A DNA stretch of 64,000 bases from Lachnospiraceae bacterium KM106-2 (GTDB lineage Bacteria; Bacillota; Clostridia; Lachnospirales; Lachnospiraceae). Below the pieces are notes generated by a model. The model was not told the DNA's origin. It made no database searches and worked only from the letters and a program-made list of their open reading frames with translations. Location: contig AP018794.1 in the NCBI GenBank assembly GCA_009731425.1, positions 937,960-1,001,959 of the forward strand. The letters run 5' to 3'. Each line of letters starts with the position of its first letter. Position 1 is the stretch's first letter. This document shows positions 45,255 through 55,476 of this stretch, one piece after another. Both the position numbers and the translations under genes were made by a program.

Positions 45255-46211
45255 ATGAAAATAGTGTTTTTAGAAGAGAGTACCCTAGGGCAAGTTGATC
45301 TATCTTGTTTTGATCAGTTAGGTGAAGTGGTTCGCTATGATAATACCACAATTGAGGAGGCATCCGATCGTGTTGAAGATGCAGATATCCTCATTGTAAA
45401 TAAATTACCGATGGATGAGAGAACACTTTCGAATGCCAAGAAGTTAAAATATATAGCAGTAACAGCTACAGGTACGAATATCATAGATCTTGATTATATG
45501 AAGAAGAGAAATATTGTAGTTTCTAATGTCGCTGGATATTCCACACAATCAGTTGCACAGCATACGTTTGCCATGTTGTTTTATGTGTTAGAGCAGTTAT
45601 CGTATTATGATGACTATGTAAAGACAGGTGGCTATGTAAAAAGCCCAATCTTTACTCATGTAAAACAACCATTTTTTCAGATTAGCGGAAAGACTTGGGG
45701 AATTATCGGACTTGGTGAGATTGGACGAGAGGTTGCATCGGTCGCGAAAGCATTTGGCTGCCGCGTCATCTATTATTCTGCATCGGGAAGAAATCATAAT
45801 CCGAATTATGAGCAGGTTGATTTTGAGACTTTATTAAAAGAATCTGATGTAATATCGATCCATGCCCCATTGACGGAGAAGACACATCATCTTATGGATT
45901 TATCTGCATTTAGACAGATGAAATCACATGCGATCTTAGTGAATGTGGGAAGAGGACCGATCATTGTAGAAGAGGATCTAGCTGTAGCGATTGAAGAAGG
46001 TATCATTGGCGGAGCTGCCTTAGATGTATTGGATGTGGAACCGATGAAAGAAAACCATCCTCTTTTAAATTTAAAAAATGAAAACCGACTTTTGATCACA
46101 CCACACATTGCATGGGCAAGTGATATTGCAAGAGAGACACTCATGAAAGAAGTATTTGAGAATGTTTCGGCATATTTAAATGGTGAAGACAGAAATCTAG
46201 TGACGAGATAG
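45255..46211 (+). CDS. D-isomer-specific 2-hydroxyacid dehydrogenase
   Basis: A 318-residue NAD-dependent enzyme (glycerate dehydrogenase-like). The Rossmann motif is GLGEIGREVASVAKAFG. The catalytic trio is R233 in VGRGP, E262 in VEPM and H284 in HIAWAS. The substrate (glycerate, hydroxypyruvate or another 2-hydroxy acid) is not decided by sequence. ATG 45255 follows GGGAGG; an earlier in-frame ATG at 45240 overlaps that site. Confidence 0.9.
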   Translation: MKIVFLEESTLGQVDLSCFDQLGEVVRYDNTTIEEASDRVEDADILIVNKLPMDERTLSNAKKLKYIAVTATGTNIIDLDYMKKRNIVVSNVAGYSTQSVAQHTFAMLFYVLEQLSYYDDYVKTGGYVKSPIFTHVKQPFFQISGKTWGIIGLGEIGREVASVAKAFGCRVIYYSASGRNHNPNYEQVDFETLLKESDVISIHAPLTEKTHHLMDLSAFRQMKSHAILVNVGRGPIIVEEDLAVAIEEGIIGGAALDVLDVEPMKENHPLLNLKNENRLLITPHIAWASDIARETLMKEVFENVSAYLNGEDRNLVTR

Positions 46212-46219
46212 GAGCGATT

Positions 46220-46723
46220 ATGATACGATTACGACCATATAAACCAAGCGATGATGAAAAATTGCTCCACTGGTTTCCTGAGGAGAGAAGTTTTGAAATG
46301 TGGTCTGTCGGAAGGTTTTCCTATCCATTAACAAGAGAACAGTTAAAGAGTTTTCAAACAGAATACGAGGAGAAGCCAGATGGATTCCGTCTGGCTGCCG
46401 TATTATCAGATGGAAGCCTTGCAGGACAGATTACCTTTCGTCAGGTCGATTATCAAGAAGATTATGCCTATATCGGATTTATAGTAATTGACCCTTTATT
46501 ACGAGGGCAGGGCATGGGACATAAGATGATCGCAAAGGTAGTAGGCTATGCGTTTGATGTATTAGGAGTAAGTTGCGTTCGCTTAGGTGTGTTAGCTTCT
46601 AATGATGCGGCCATCCATTGTTATAAAGCAGTAGGATTTAAGTTAGAAGAGATAAAAGCTGATTATGTTACATATAACGAAGAGTCTTGGGACTTATATC
46701 AAATCGCTATTAGAAAAGAATAA
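46220..46723 (+). CDS. GNAT-family N-acetyltransferase
   Basis: A 167-residue protein with the acetyl-CoA loop RGQGMGHKMI (motif A) and the HCYKAVGFK segment near the C-terminus, typical of RimI/RimJ-like enzymes. The acceptor is unknown. It is 8 bases after the dehydrogenase and probably in the same transcript. Confidence 0.88.
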   Translation: MIRLRPYKPSDDEKLLHWFPEERSFEMWSVGRFSYPLTREQLKSFQTEYEEKPDGFRLAAVLSDGSLAGQITFRQVDYQEDYAYIGFIVIDPLLRGQGMGHKMIAKVVGYAFDVLGVSCVRLGVLASNDAAIHCYKAVGFKLEEIKADYVTYNEESWDLYQIAIRKE

Positions 46724-46732
46724 GCCTCTTAG

Positions 46733-46761
46733 TTGACAGAAGGTAGATAATCTAATATAAT
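46733..46761 (+). promoter_or_regulatory. Consensus sigmaA promoter of the his operon
   Basis: Exact TTGACA (46733-46738) and TATAAT (46756-46761), 17-base spacing. The leader of about 60 bases to hisZ is too short for a T-box, and I see no His-codon leader peptide. Confidence 0.88.
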
Positions 46762-46829
46762 AGACTAAACAATTTTACGTGGTAGCATATTATCACTGTA
46801 AAGTAATAAAGTATGAAAAGAGGAAAACT

Positions 46830-48140
46830 ATGAGTAATGAAGATTACAAGTTTTCGGAGGGTTATGCTGCAAATGGTCTATTACATACTCCGGAAGGTGT
46901 CAGAGATATTTATAATGCAGAATGTGAACAGAAACTGTCAATTCAAGATCGGATTCATCATGTGATGCATTTATATGGTTTCAAAGACATTCAGACTCCC
47001 TCTTTTGAGTTCTTTGATATCTTTAATAAGGAGCGGGGAACGACGCCATCGAAGGAGATGTATAAATTCTTTGATCGTGATAATAATACATTAGTATTAC
47101 GTCCGGATATTACGCCATCGATCGCACGCTGTGCTGCAAAATACTATAAAGAGGAACGACTTCCTATCCGCTTTTGCTATATTGGAAATACCTATATTAA
47201 TAATTCCAAGTATCAAGGGAAATTGAAGGAGACGACTCAGGTTGGTGCAGAGCTGATCAATGAAGCGACAGTGGATGCAGATGCCGAGATGCTTGCTCTA
47301 TGTATCGAGAGTCTTTTAAAAGTTGGGTTAACAGAGTTTCGAGTAGAAGTCGGCCACGCTGATTTTTTGAATGGGATCATTGAGGAGGCTGGTTTTAACG
47401 AGGAAGAGGCTGTTAAACTAAAGACATCTATTGAAAATAAGAATATTTTTGGAGTCGAGGAGTTGGTTGAAAACCACGATATGGCTGTTTCGTTAAAACA
47501 ACTCATCCTCAAATTACCAGAGTTATTTGGTGATTATGATAATTTACTATATGCAAGGGAACGAATCAAAAACGAAAAGGCGATAAAAGCAATTGATCGT
47601 CTGATCGAGCTGACGAATATTCTAGACAGCTATGGATATAAGCCTTATGTATCCTTCGATCTAGGAATGTTAAGCAAATATAATTATTACACAGGCATTA
47701 TTTTTAAAGCCTATACATATGGAACAGGCGATGTGATCGTAACAGGAGGCAGATATGATAATCTGGTAGGACAGTTTGGCAAAAAAGCAGCTGCTATCGG
47801 ATTGGCCATTGTTGTGGATCAACTAATGATCGCTCTATCAAGACAGAAAATAGATATCCCTGTCAAAGAAAACAATCTTTTAATTCTTTATAATGAATCT
47901 ACTCAAGAGACTGCAATTGCTCTTGGAAAATTCTATCGTAATCATGATAAATGCGTCGAACTACTAAGAATAGATACTACTTGGAATCAAGAAGAGTATC
48001 AGGCATATGCACAGCGGAACCATAATAAGCAGATGATCCTATTGGAGAATAACGAGGAGGCTACGGTGCTTGAACTATCATCAATGCAGATAGCTCAAAT
48101 TGAGGTGGCGAGTCTATATGAGATGGGGAGGTTATCATGA
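46830..48140 (+). CDS. hisZ: ATP phosphoribosyltransferase regulatory subunit HisZ
   Basis: A 436-residue paralogue of histidyl-tRNA synthetase without aminoacylation. It shows [31 protein letters not shown] and the class II core, but lacks the anticodon-binding domain of HisS. HisZ is needed by short HisG proteins and carries the histidine feedback site. I chose ATG 46830 after AAAAGAGG; the longer in-frame start at 46779 has no ribosome site. It overlaps hisG by 4 bases. Confidence 0.94.
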   Translation: MSNEDYKFSEGYAANGLLHTPEGVRDIYNAECEQKLSIQDRIHHVMHLYGFKDIQTPSFEFFDIFNKERGTTPSKEMYKFFDRDNNTLVLRPDITPSIARCAAKYYKEERLPIRFCYIGNTYINNSKYQGKLKETTQVGAELINEATVDADAEMLALCIESLLKVGLTEFRVEVGHADFLNGIIEEAGFNEEEAVKLKTSIENKNIFGVEELVENHDMAVSLKQLILKLPELFGDYDNLLYARERIKNEKAIKAIDRLIELTNILDSYGYKPYVSFDLGMLSKYNYYTGIIFKAYTYGTGDVIVTGGRYDNLVGQFGKKAAAIGLAIVVDQLMIALSRQKIDIPVKENNLLILYNESTQETAIALGKFYRNHDKCVELLRIDTTWNQEEYQAYAQRNHNKQMILLENNEEATVLELSSMQIAQIEVASLYEMGRLS

Positions 48141-48775
48141 AATATATCACATTTGCTCTAGCGAAGGGACGTCTAGCGAAAAAAACGTTAGAAATGTTGG
48201 AAACGATCGGAATTACATGTGAGGAGATGAAAGATAAAGATTCTAGAAAGTTGATCTTTGTAAATGAAGAGTTAAAGTTACGCTTTTTCTTAGCCAAAGC
48301 AACGGATGTTCCGACTTATGTCGAATATGGTGCGGCAGATATTGGTGTCGTCGGGAAAGATACTATCTTAGAAGAAGGTCGGAAGATGTATGAAGTGCTG
48401 GATTTGGGAATTGGAAAGTGCAAAATGTGCGTTGCTGGTCCGAAAGAAGCAAAAGGCTTATTATCTCATGGCGAGTTGATCCGCGTGGCTACGAAATATC
48501 CCAATATTGCGAAAGATTACTTTTACCATAAGAAGCATCAAACGGTAGAGATCATTATGCTAAATGGATCGATCGAGTTAGCACCGATCGTAGGACTCTC
48601 AGAAGTGATTGTAGATATTGTCGAAACAGGATCGACATTAAGAGAAAACGGATTAGTAGTATTAGAGGATATTTGTCCATTGTCAGCAAGAATGGTCGTA
48701 AATCAAGTTAGCATGAAGATGGAAGATGAGCGAATTACTAAAATCATTCATGAACTGAAACAGGTAATCAATTAA
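48137..48775 (+). CDS. hisG: ATP phosphoribosyltransferase, short form
   Basis: A 212-residue catalytic subunit, the short HisG that lacks the C-terminal regulatory domain and depends on HisZ. It contains the [12 protein letters not shown] start, [13 protein letters not shown], and the PRPP loop [15 protein letters not shown]. First step of histidine synthesis. It overlaps hisZ (ATGA), suggesting coupled translation. Confidence 0.97.
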   Translation: MKYITFALAKGRLAKKTLEMLETIGITCEEMKDKDSRKLIFVNEELKLRFFLAKATDVPTYVEYGAADIGVVGKDTILEEGRKMYEVLDLGIGKCKMCVAGPKEAKGLLSHGELIRVATKYPNIAKDYFYHKKHQTVEIIMLNGSIELAPIVGLSEVIVDIVETGSTLRENGLVVLEDICPLSARMVVNQVSMKMEDERITKIIHELKQVIN

Positions 48776-48801
48776 TCATACATAGAAAGTCAGGTGTTCC
48801 T

Positions 48802-50100
48802 ATGAGAATCATAAAATTAGATGAATCGCAGAAAAAGAATTTATTAGAAGATTTATTAAAGAGAAGTCCTAATAATTATACGGAATATGAAGCAACTGTC
48901 AATGAGATCATTCAAAAGGTAAGACAAAATCGAAATCAGGCTATTTTTTCATACACAGAACAATTTGATCATGCAAAGATCAATGAAGATAATATCTTAG
49001 TAACTGAGGAAGAGATTGAAAAGGCATATCGTATGGTTGCTCCAGAATTAATTGCGGTTATTAAAAAAGCATTGGTCAATATACGCGATTATCATGCAAA
49101 GCAGAAACAGTATAGCTGGTTTGATTCCAAACCGGATGGTACCTTGCTAGGTCAGAAAGTATCTGCATTATCACAGGTTGGTGTCTATGTTCCGGGAGGA
49201 AAAGCAGTTTATCCATCGAGTGTCTTAATGAATGTAGTGCCAGCTAAAGTAGCAGGAGTCGACAAGATTATAATGACCACCCCACCAGATGCTAATGGGG
49301 ATGTATATCCGACAACTTTAGTGGCCGCTAAGGAAGCCGGTGTAGATGAAATCTATAAGGTTGGTGGAGCGCAGGCAATTGCTGCATTGGCTTTTGGAAC
49401 AGAATCGATACCGAAAGTTGATAAGATCGTGGGACCGGGTAATATCTTTGTAGCATTAGCGAAAAAGGCAGTTTACGGTCATGTATCAATTGATTCCATT
49501 GCGGGCCCAAGTGAGATCCTGGTATTAGCAGATGAGACTGCTAATCCAAAGTTTGTTGCTGCAGACCTTCTCTCTCAGGCCGAGCATGACGAACTAGCTT
49601 CTGCAATTTTAGTAACAACGAGTCAGGAATTAGCGGAAAAAGTATCAGCAGAAGTCGATCAATTTGTACAAAAACTATCGAGAAAAGCAATTCTAGAAAA
49701 ATCACTTGAGAATTATGGTTATATTCTAATTGCAGATCAGATGGAAGATGCCATCTCGATCACAAATGAAATCGCATCGGAACATTTAGAGATCGTGACT
49801 AAGGATCCGTTCCAGGTAATGACTAAAATAAGGAATGCAGGAGCAATATTCCTTGGAGAGTACTCATCAGAGCCGCTTGGAGATTACTTTGCAGGACCCA
49901 ATCATGTACTTCCAACGAATGGAACAGCAAAGTTCTTTTCGCCATTAGGAGTTGATGATTTTATCAAGAAATCAAGCATTATATCATATTCAAAAGAGGC
50001 TTTAGAGCCAATCCATAAGGATATTATCCAGTTTGCAAAATCAGAGCAATTAACCGCACATGCGAACTCGATCGCAGTTCGTTTTGGAGAAGAGATATAA
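48802..50100 (+). CDS. hisD: Histidinol dehydrogenase
   Basis: A 432-residue zinc enzyme that oxidises histidinol to histidine in two steps. Seen: VGVYVPGGKAVYPSSVLMN, IVGPGNIFVALAKK, SIAGPSEILVLADE, LLSQAEHDE (catalytic Glu-His) and GPNHVLPTNGTAKF. 26 bases after hisG. A 74-base gap to hisB follows, with a TATAAT at 50140 that could be a weak internal promoter. Confidence 0.97.
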   Translation: MRIIKLDESQKKNLLEDLLKRSPNNYTEYEATVNEIIQKVRQNRNQAIFSYTEQFDHAKINEDNILVTEEEIEKAYRMVAPELIAVIKKALVNIRDYHAKQKQYSWFDSKPDGTLLGQKVSALSQVGVYVPGGKAVYPSSVLMNVVPAKVAGVDKIIMTTPPDANGDVYPTTLVAAKEAGVDEIYKVGGAQAIAALAFGTESIPKVDKIVGPGNIFVALAKKAVYGHVSIDSIAGPSEILVLADETANPKFVAADLLSQAEHDELASAILVTTSQELAEKVSAEVDQFVQKLSRKAILEKSLENYGYILIADQMEDAISITNEIASEHLEIVTKDPFQVMTKIRNAGAIFLGEYSSEPLGDYFAGPNHVLPTNGTAKFFSPLGVDDFIKKSSIISYSKEALEPIHKDIIQFAKSEQLTAHANSIAVRFGEEI

Positions 50101-50174
50101 AATATGGAAAATCCTCTTTTTATTTAGAAGCGAATTATGTATAATTAAATTAAAGTATGTAGAAAGGAAGAACA

Positions 50175-50765
50175 ATGGATACTAGAGTTTCTACGATCAA
50201 GCGAAAAACAAAGGAAACAGAGATAGAACTAACATTGAATATGGATGGCAGCGGCAAGGCTGAAATTCAGACAGGGATCGGATTCTTCGATCATATGTTG
50301 AATAGTTTTGCCAGACATGGATTCTTTGACCTTTCTGTTAAGGTAAAAGGTGATTTAGAAGTAGATTGTCATCATACCATAGAAGATGTGGGGATTGTAT
50401 TAGGCAAGGCAATTAAAGAGGCAATAGGAGATAAAAAAGGAATCTGTCGTTATGGTAATTTTTATTTACCGATGGATGAAACCTTATGTCTCTGTGCATT
50501 AGATTTATCCGGAAGACCTTATTTTGTCTTTGATGCCGACTTTACATCAGAACGTGTTGGAACTATGGACACAGAGATGGTGCGAGAATTTTTCTACGCA
50601 ATCTCATATTCCGCAGAAATGAACTTACATATTAAAAAAGAATATGGAAGCAATAATCATCATTTGATCGAGGCAATCTTTAAAGCCTTTGCTAAGGCAT
50701 TAGATGCAGCAACTCAACTAGATCCAAGAATTACAGATGTTCTTTCTACAAAAGGGGCTTTATAA
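50175..50765 (+). CDS. hisB: Imidazoleglycerol-phosphate dehydratase
   Basis: A 196-residue monofunctional enzyme with the manganese-binding motifs FFDHMLNSFARHG, DCHHTIEDVGIVLG and NNHHLIEAIFKAFAKAL. It has no fused histidinol-phosphatase domain. GAAAGGAAG precedes the ATG. Confidence 0.97.
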   Translation: MDTRVSTIKRKTKETEIELTLNMDGSGKAEIQTGIGFFDHMLNSFARHGFFDLSVKVKGDLEVDCHHTIEDVGIVLGKAIKEAIGDKKGICRYGNFYLPMDETLCLCALDLSGRPYFVFDADFTSERVGTMDTEMVREFFYAISYSAEMNLHIKKEYGSNNHHLIEAIFKAFAKALDAATQLDPRITDVLSTKGAL

Positions 50766-50778
50766 TTAGGAGGATTTT

Positions 50779-51504
50779 ATGAGACTATTCCCAGTACTAG
50801 ATATTAAAGGCGGTAATTGCGTTAGAATGCAGCAGGGTCAAGTAATGGATATGGAAGTGTTGTCCCATTTTCCAGGAAGGATTGCAAGAAAGTTCGAGGA
50901 GATGGGCGCATCCTATATTCATGTGGTTGATGTAGACGGCGCAATACTTGGCCGAGGCGTGAATGATGACTGTATTAGAGAAATCGTGGATTCGGTTTCA
51001 ATACCCGTCCAAGTTGGTGGTGGAATCCGTTCCATTAAAGATATTGAGAATAAATTGAACTTAGGTGTCAGCAGAGTGATCATTGGTACCCTAGCAGTTC
51101 AAAATCCCGCTTTTGTGAAGGATGCAATCACTACATTCGGTGCAGATAAAATTGTCGTGGGTATCGATGCAAAAAATGGAATGGTTGCGATTGAAGGTTG
51201 GGAAAAGATGAGTACATATAATGCAATATCACTTGCAAAGAAAATGTGTGAGGTCGGCGCCCGGACAATCGTTTATACAGATATTTTAAAAGGCGGAATG
51301 CTTGCAGGTCCAAGTACGGATTATGCAAAAGAAATTAAAAGAGAAACAGGATTAGAAGTTATTATCTCTGGTGGTGTCTCTTCAATGAAAGATTTGGAGA
51401 TTATCTCAGGAGAAGATTTAAACGGAGTGTTAATTGGTAAAGCCATTTATGATCATAAAATTGACTTGAAGAATGCCATTGAATTATTTGAAGAAGGAGA
51501 ATAA
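50779..51504 (+). CDS. hisA: Phosphoribosylformimino-5-aminoimidazole carboxamide ribotide isomerase
   Basis: A 241-residue (beta-alpha)8 barrel. [13 protein letters not shown] carries the catalytic Asp of the first strand. VQVGGGIRS and IISGGVSS are phosphate loops, and VVGIDAKNG holds the second key region. All catalytic positions look intact, unlike the HisF-like domain of the next gene. It lies 13 bases after hisB; hisIE starts 4 bases after its stop. Confidence 0.96.
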   Translation: MRLFPVLDIKGGNCVRMQQGQVMDMEVLSHFPGRIARKFEEMGASYIHVVDVDGAILGRGVNDDCIREIVDSVSIPVQVGGGIRSIKDIENKLNLGVSRVIIGTLAVQNPAFVKDAITTFGADKIVVGIDAKNGMVAIEGWEKMSTYNAISLAKKMCEVGARTIVYTDILKGGMLAGPSTDYAKEIKRETGLEVIISGGVSSMKDLEIISGEDLNGVLIGKAIYDHKIDLKNAIELFEEGE

Positions 51505-51508
51505 GGCT

Positions 51509-52771
51509 ATGTCATGCAAAAAAATCATTCCCTTTATCAATGCTAGGGAGAAAGAGCAAAAGGATGTGCTCGACTTGGCGGTTCGCTATGCCAATGAAGG
51601 TGCCGATGAACTATATATTTATAACTATACGAAGGATGAAGCACAACATGAGTCTTTCATCCGATTTATGATCGAGCTAATGAAAGAAGTCGATATTCCT
51701 GTGTTAATGGGATTGCATGTAAAGAAGCTAGAAGATGTGAAAAAAGCACTTTATACAGGCGCTCACTATGTTGTGATCAATTATAACTTAACAAACGATA
51801 AATCTTTGATTAAAGAGGCGACCAGTCGCTTTGGTGAGGATAAAATCCTAGTGGAGTTGGATTATAACAAAGGAAATGTCAATGAGAGTGTTATCAAGTC
51901 GAATGAGGCAATGAAAGTATTTGGATTTATTTTAAAACATGTAACGATCTCAGATGAGTTCGATGATGTAGTTAATAAGATCGAAATTCCAGTAATTGTG
52001 AGAGATAGTTTACATATTAACAATATTGTAGGCATTTTGTCTTATCCGCAAGTGATCGGCATCGCATCTGACTTATTCGAAAATAAAAATATTTTAAAAG
52101 TAAAATCGGATTTATTAGAGCATAATATTCCTATAAACACATATGAAAGCACTATGAAATTTTCAGAATTCAAATTAAATTCTGATGGTCTGATTCCAGT
52201 TGTAACCCAGGATTATCAAACAAATGAGGTGTTGATGGTTGCATATATGAATGAGGAAGCTTTTGACCAAACGATCAGTACAGGTAAGATGACTTACTTT
52301 AGTAGAAGCAGACAAAAGCTCTGGATCAAGGGAGAGACAAGCGGACATTTTCAGTATGTAAAATCTTTGACAATCGATTGTGATAATGATACAATGTTAG
52401 CAAAAGTAAAACAAATTGGTGCTGCTTGCCACACAGGGAATCGGAGTTGTTTCTTTACAGAACTTGTGAAGAAAGAATACGATGATACGAATCCATTAAC
52501 AGTATTTCAGGATGTTTATGATGTCATTATGGATCGCAAATCTCATCCAAAAGAAGGTTCTTATACCAACTACCTGTTCGACAAGGGAATCGACAAGATT
52601 CTTAAAAAATGCGGAGAGGAAGCAACCGAGATAGTCATTGCGGCTAAGAATCCAGATGCAGAAGAACTTAAATATGAAATATCTGATTTCCTTTATCACA
52701 TGATGGTCTTAATGGCTGAATGTGGTTTGGATTGGAATGATGTAGTGAAAGAATTGGCGCATCGCAGATAA
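51509..52771 (+). CDS. hisI: Fusion: degenerate HisF-like barrel + HisI + HisE
   Basis: A 420-residue, three-part protein. Residues about 1-205 look like HisF/HisA but are altered: the first-strand Asp is Asn (IIPFINAR against IIPCLDVK), and both phosphate loops (GGGI, SGGA) are lost (MGLHV, RDSLH). Residues about 225-320 are HisI (phosphoribosyl-AMP cyclohydrolase), with DCDNDTML and [11 protein letters not shown]. Residues about 330-420 are HisE (phosphoribosyl-ATP pyrophosphohydrolase), with [15 protein letters not shown]. HisI and HisE should be active; the barrel probably is not a working HisF. ATG 51509 follows GAAGGAGA. Confidence 0.9.
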   Translation: MSCKKIIPFINAREKEQKDVLDLAVRYANEGADELYIYNYTKDEAQHESFIRFMIELMKEVDIPVLMGLHVKKLEDVKKALYTGAHYVVINYNLTNDKSLIKEATSRFGEDKILVELDYNKGNVNESVIKSNEAMKVFGFILKHVTISDEFDDVVNKIEIPVIVRDSLHINNIVGILSYPQVIGIASDLFENKNILKVKSDLLEHNIPINTYESTMKFSEFKLNSDGLIPVVTQDYQTNEVLMVAYMNEEAFDQTISTGKMTYFSRSRQKLWIKGETSGHFQYVKSLTIDCDNDTMLAKVKQIGAACHTGNRSCFFTELVKKEYDDTNPLTVFQDVYDVIMDRKSHPKEGSYTNYLFDKGIDKILKKCGEEATEIVIAAKNPDAEELKYEISDFLYHMMVLMAECGLDWNDVVKELAHRR

Positions 52772-52787
52772 GTAAGGAGGTCTACGT

Positions 52788-52904
52788 ATGTCATTTTTAT
52801 TAAAGCTTTGGGATTTTTCATATATCTATGTTGCTCTAATGGCAATCGCAGTTGGTGGCGTTTTTGCTGGAATTAAGCTACGCAAAATGAAAGATGCAAA
52901 ATAG
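52788..52904 (+). CDS. Small 38-residue membrane protein after hisIE
   Basis: An open frame of 38 codons starts at ATG 52788, 7 bases after a perfect AAGGAGG (52774-52780), and ends at TAG 52902. The product has one hydrophobic helix (about 11-29, YIYVALMAIAVGGVFAGI) and a basic tail, KLRKMKDAK. The strong ribosome site and the terminator right after it argue that it is real. Function unknown; a small single-helix protein co-transcribed with the his genes. Confidence 0.72.
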   Translation: MSFLLKLWDFSYIYVALMAIAVGGVFAGIKLRKMKDAK

Positions 52905-52910
52905 ACTTTA

Positions 52911-52947
52911 AATACCCTTTGACTTTGGTTGGAGGGTATTTTTTTAG
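52911..52947 (+). terminator. Terminator of the his operon
   Basis: AAATACCCT and AGGGTATTT close a loop of about 14 bases, followed by a run of T residues. Confidence 0.85.
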
Positions 52948-53053
52948 TTGCGCGAACAATGAGCCGAAGTAACACTTGTATCATCTGGGGGATTGTCGCG
53001 ATCAGGATAGTTCTCAGTTTGTTTTACGAAATAACTTTTGAGGAGGTATTTTG

Positions 53054-55153
53054 ATGAAAACACAAAAAGAGTACCAGTTTGGGGATATGCTGGTTCGTTA
53101 TGTCACTGATGATAGTGGCAAGAAAATGGGACTTATGTTACTGCCATTGGGGATGAACAATGAGAGTGGCGCTAAAGTGCAGGAAATTGATAGCCTTGCA
53201 CAGATTAAATTGGTTGGAGATCAGTATCCATCAGCTTATGCGCAGGGGATTACAATGCGTAACAGTGGTACAATTGACCGATTTGTATTTTCAAAACAGT
53301 ACATAGAAGTAAGAGATAAAAAGACAGATGTTATCACAGAATTTAGTGATGAAAGAGGATATCAGCTTCGCCATCATCTGATCTACTTGAAAGGAACGTC
53401 CTATTTTCGTTCCTATACAGAATTAATAAATAATAGTTTAGAAACGGTAACGTTAGAGATGCTATCAAGTTTTTCACTAAGTGGGATCACACCTTTTATC
53501 GAGGGGGATGCCTATGAGCAGATGAAACTTTGTCGAATCCGCAGTAGCTGGAGCCAAGAAGGTCGATTAGAAGAAATTCCATTTGAGGATTTACAATTGG
53601 AGCCATCCTGGGCAAAATGTCATGCAGTTAGATGCGAGCGCTTTGGACAGGCGGGATCAATGCCAGTAAATAAGTTTTTCCCATTTGCAGCGATTAAAGA
53701 CTGTGCCAACAAGGTATACTGGGGTGCGATGATCGCACATGGCGGCTCTTGGCAGATGGAAGTATATCGAAAGGATGAAGGGATCGCTTTTAGCGGAGGC
53801 CTTGCAGATCGAGAATTTGGTCATTGGATGAAACAAGTATTACCAAGTGAAAGCTTTATCACGCCTGAGGCAATCCTTTCTGTAGCACATATGGATTCCA
53901 TCGATGAATTCAGCAGTCGATTAACAGAAGCGGAAGACGAGAATGAGTTAGAGGAACCTATGATCGAACGTGATCTTCCAATTATTTTTAATGAATACTG
54001 TACGACTTGGGGAAATCCATCTGAGAAGAATATTAAAGAGATCCTTTCTAAGATTAAGGGGAAAGGATTCACCTATTTTGTGATCGATTGTGGTTGGTTT
54101 AAATCACCGGAATATCCATGGGACACTTCCATGGGTGATTATGAAATCTCAAAGGAGTTATTTCCAAATGGATTAGATCAAGTAGTAAAAGAGATCCGTG
54201 ACTGTGATATGCATCCTGGAATCTGGTTTGAAATCGAAAATGTTGGCAAGAATGCGAAGGTATTTCAAGAGACAGATCATCTATTACAGAGAGATGGTAC
54301 CGTACTTTCGACACAAGATCGAAGATTCTTTGATATGCAGGATCCTTGGGTGAAAGAATATTTATCAAGAAAAGTAATTGGTTTGTTAAAGCAATATGGA
54401 TTTGAATATATGAAAGTGGATTATAATGATACGATCGGACTGGGATGTGATGGCTATGAGTCATTAGGTGAAGGATTGAGAAAGAGCGTAGAGGGAACTT
54501 ATGATTTTATGAAAATGGTAAAAGAGGAGTTGCCAGAAATCGTATTGGAAAACTGTGCTTCTGGCGGACATCGACTGGAACCATTGTTTATGTCACTTTT
54601 TAGTATGGCGTCTTTTTCTGATGCTCATGAGTGTAAAGAGATTCCGGTCATCGCAGCTAATCTTCATCGAGTGATCCAGCCACGTAAGAGTCAGATCTGG
54701 TGTGTGATTCGAAAAGACGATTCCCTAAAGCGAATCGCTTATTCTATTGTAAATACATTTTTAGGTCGTATGTGTATTTCGGGTGATGTGACTGAATTAT
54801 CGGCAGAGCAATGGAAGGTGATCGATAATGGTATCGCATTTTATAAACAAGCTGAAGAAATTATTAGAAAAGGACAGTCTTATCTATATGGAACAAAGAT
54901 AAAGAGTATTCGTCATTTGAGCGGATGGCAAGGAGTTGTGAGAGTTGGAACCAATCAGAAGATCTTAGTCGTATTGCATCATTTTGAAAAAAATCAAAAT
55001 CAAGCAATCAAAGTTCCTTTGCCAGAGCAAGTATCAGGAAGAATTCTTAGCGCATTTTCTGCAACAGGAAATGATCAGGTTACGATACAAAAGAAAGAAT
55101 TAGTCTGGACTCCGAAAGAAGATTATGAGGCAATTGCATTTATCGTAAAATAA
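53054..55153 (+). CDS. GH36 alpha-galactosidase
   Basis: A 699-residue cytoplasmic glycoside hydrolase (no signal peptide) of family 36. It has an N-terminal beta-sandwich (about 1-290), a catalytic barrel (about 300-600) and a C-terminal beta domain. The likely nucleophile is D456 in MKVDYND and the likely acid/base D523 in SFSDAHE. It should release galactose from raffinose-type sugars. ATG 53054 is 7 bases after AGGAGG. No sugar transporter is adjacent. I see no clear promoter in the 110 bases after the his terminator. Confidence 0.88.
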   Translation: MKTQKEYQFGDMLVRYVTDDSGKKMGLMLLPLGMNNESGAKVQEIDSLAQIKLVGDQYPSAYAQGITMRNSGTIDRFVFSKQYIEVRDKKTDVITEFSDERGYQLRHHLIYLKGTSYFRSYTELINNSLETVTLEMLSSFSLSGITPFIEGDAYEQMKLCRIRSSWSQEGRLEEIPFEDLQLEPSWAKCHAVRCERFGQAGSMPVNKFFPFAAIKDCANKVYWGAMIAHGGSWQMEVYRKDEGIAFSGGLADREFGHWMKQVLPSESFITPEAILSVAHMDSIDEFSSRLTEAEDENELEEPMIERDLPIIFNEYCTTWGNPSEKNIKEILSKIKGKGFTYFVIDCGWFKSPEYPWDTSMGDYEISKELFPNGLDQVVKEIRDCDMHPGIWFEIENVGKNAKVFQETDHLLQRDGTVLSTQDRRFFDMQDPWVKEYLSRKVIGLLKQYGFEYMKVDYNDTIGLGCDGYESLGEGLRKSVEGTYDFMKMVKEELPEIVLENCASGGHRLEPLFMSLFSMASFSDAHECKEIPVIAANLHRVIQPRKSQIWCVIRKDDSLKRIAYSIVNTFLGRMCISGDVTELSAEQWKVIDNGIAFYKQAEEIIRKGQSYLYGTKIKSIRHLSGWQGVVRVGTNQKILVVLHHFEKNQNQAIKVPLPEQVSGRILSAFSATGNDQVTIQKKELVWTPKEDYEAIAFIVK

Positions 55154-55219
55154 TAGCCATATTTTATCAAGGATAATTTAGTTCGTATGACACACAATAA
55201 CCTAAAAGGAGTGATTTTT

Positions 55220-55465
55220 ATGGTTATGTATCATGGAACGCTAAAACAAGTCGTTGATACAAAATATGGAGTTAACAAAGTTAATACAATTAATGAGCAA
55301 GGCGATAATAAGTATACGGATGATGCTTATAATGTTACGGATATCGATGTCTGTAATGCAGCTAGTAATTGTGACTGTACCGGACTTATGAGAATCCCGC
55401 CTCAGAATGAAGAGGAAGCAGAATCCTATCAGGATATCTATTCTTTTGGACCACCAATGATTTAA
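55220..55465 (+). CDS. Small acidic protein with a Cx5CxC cluster
   Basis: An 81-residue protein I do not recognise. Acidic and Asn/Asp-rich, with C45, C51 and C53 close together and a PP pair after them. There is no signal peptide or membrane helix. ATG 55220 follows AAAAGGAG; an earlier ATG at 55187 has no ribosome site. It is 66 bases after the galactosidase and ends at a bidirectional terminator. A metal-binding or structural role is only possible, not shown. Confidence 0.65.
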   Translation: MVMYHGTLKQVVDTKYGVNKVNTINEQGDNKYTDDAYNVTDIDVCNAASNCDCTGLMRIPPQNEEEAESYQDIYSFGPPMI

Positions 55466-55476
55466 AGAAGCAAAAA

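Noticed and set aside
51473..51508. Longer start for the HisIE fusion inside hisA
   Set aside because: It would overlap hisA and has no ribosome site; ATG 51509 has GAAGGAGA at the right distance.
52948..53053. Possible LacI-family or catabolite-control site before the alpha-galactosidase
   Set aside because: TTGCGCGAACAA and GTCGCGA are CG-centred but not palindromic enough, and differ from the site at the regulator's own promoter.
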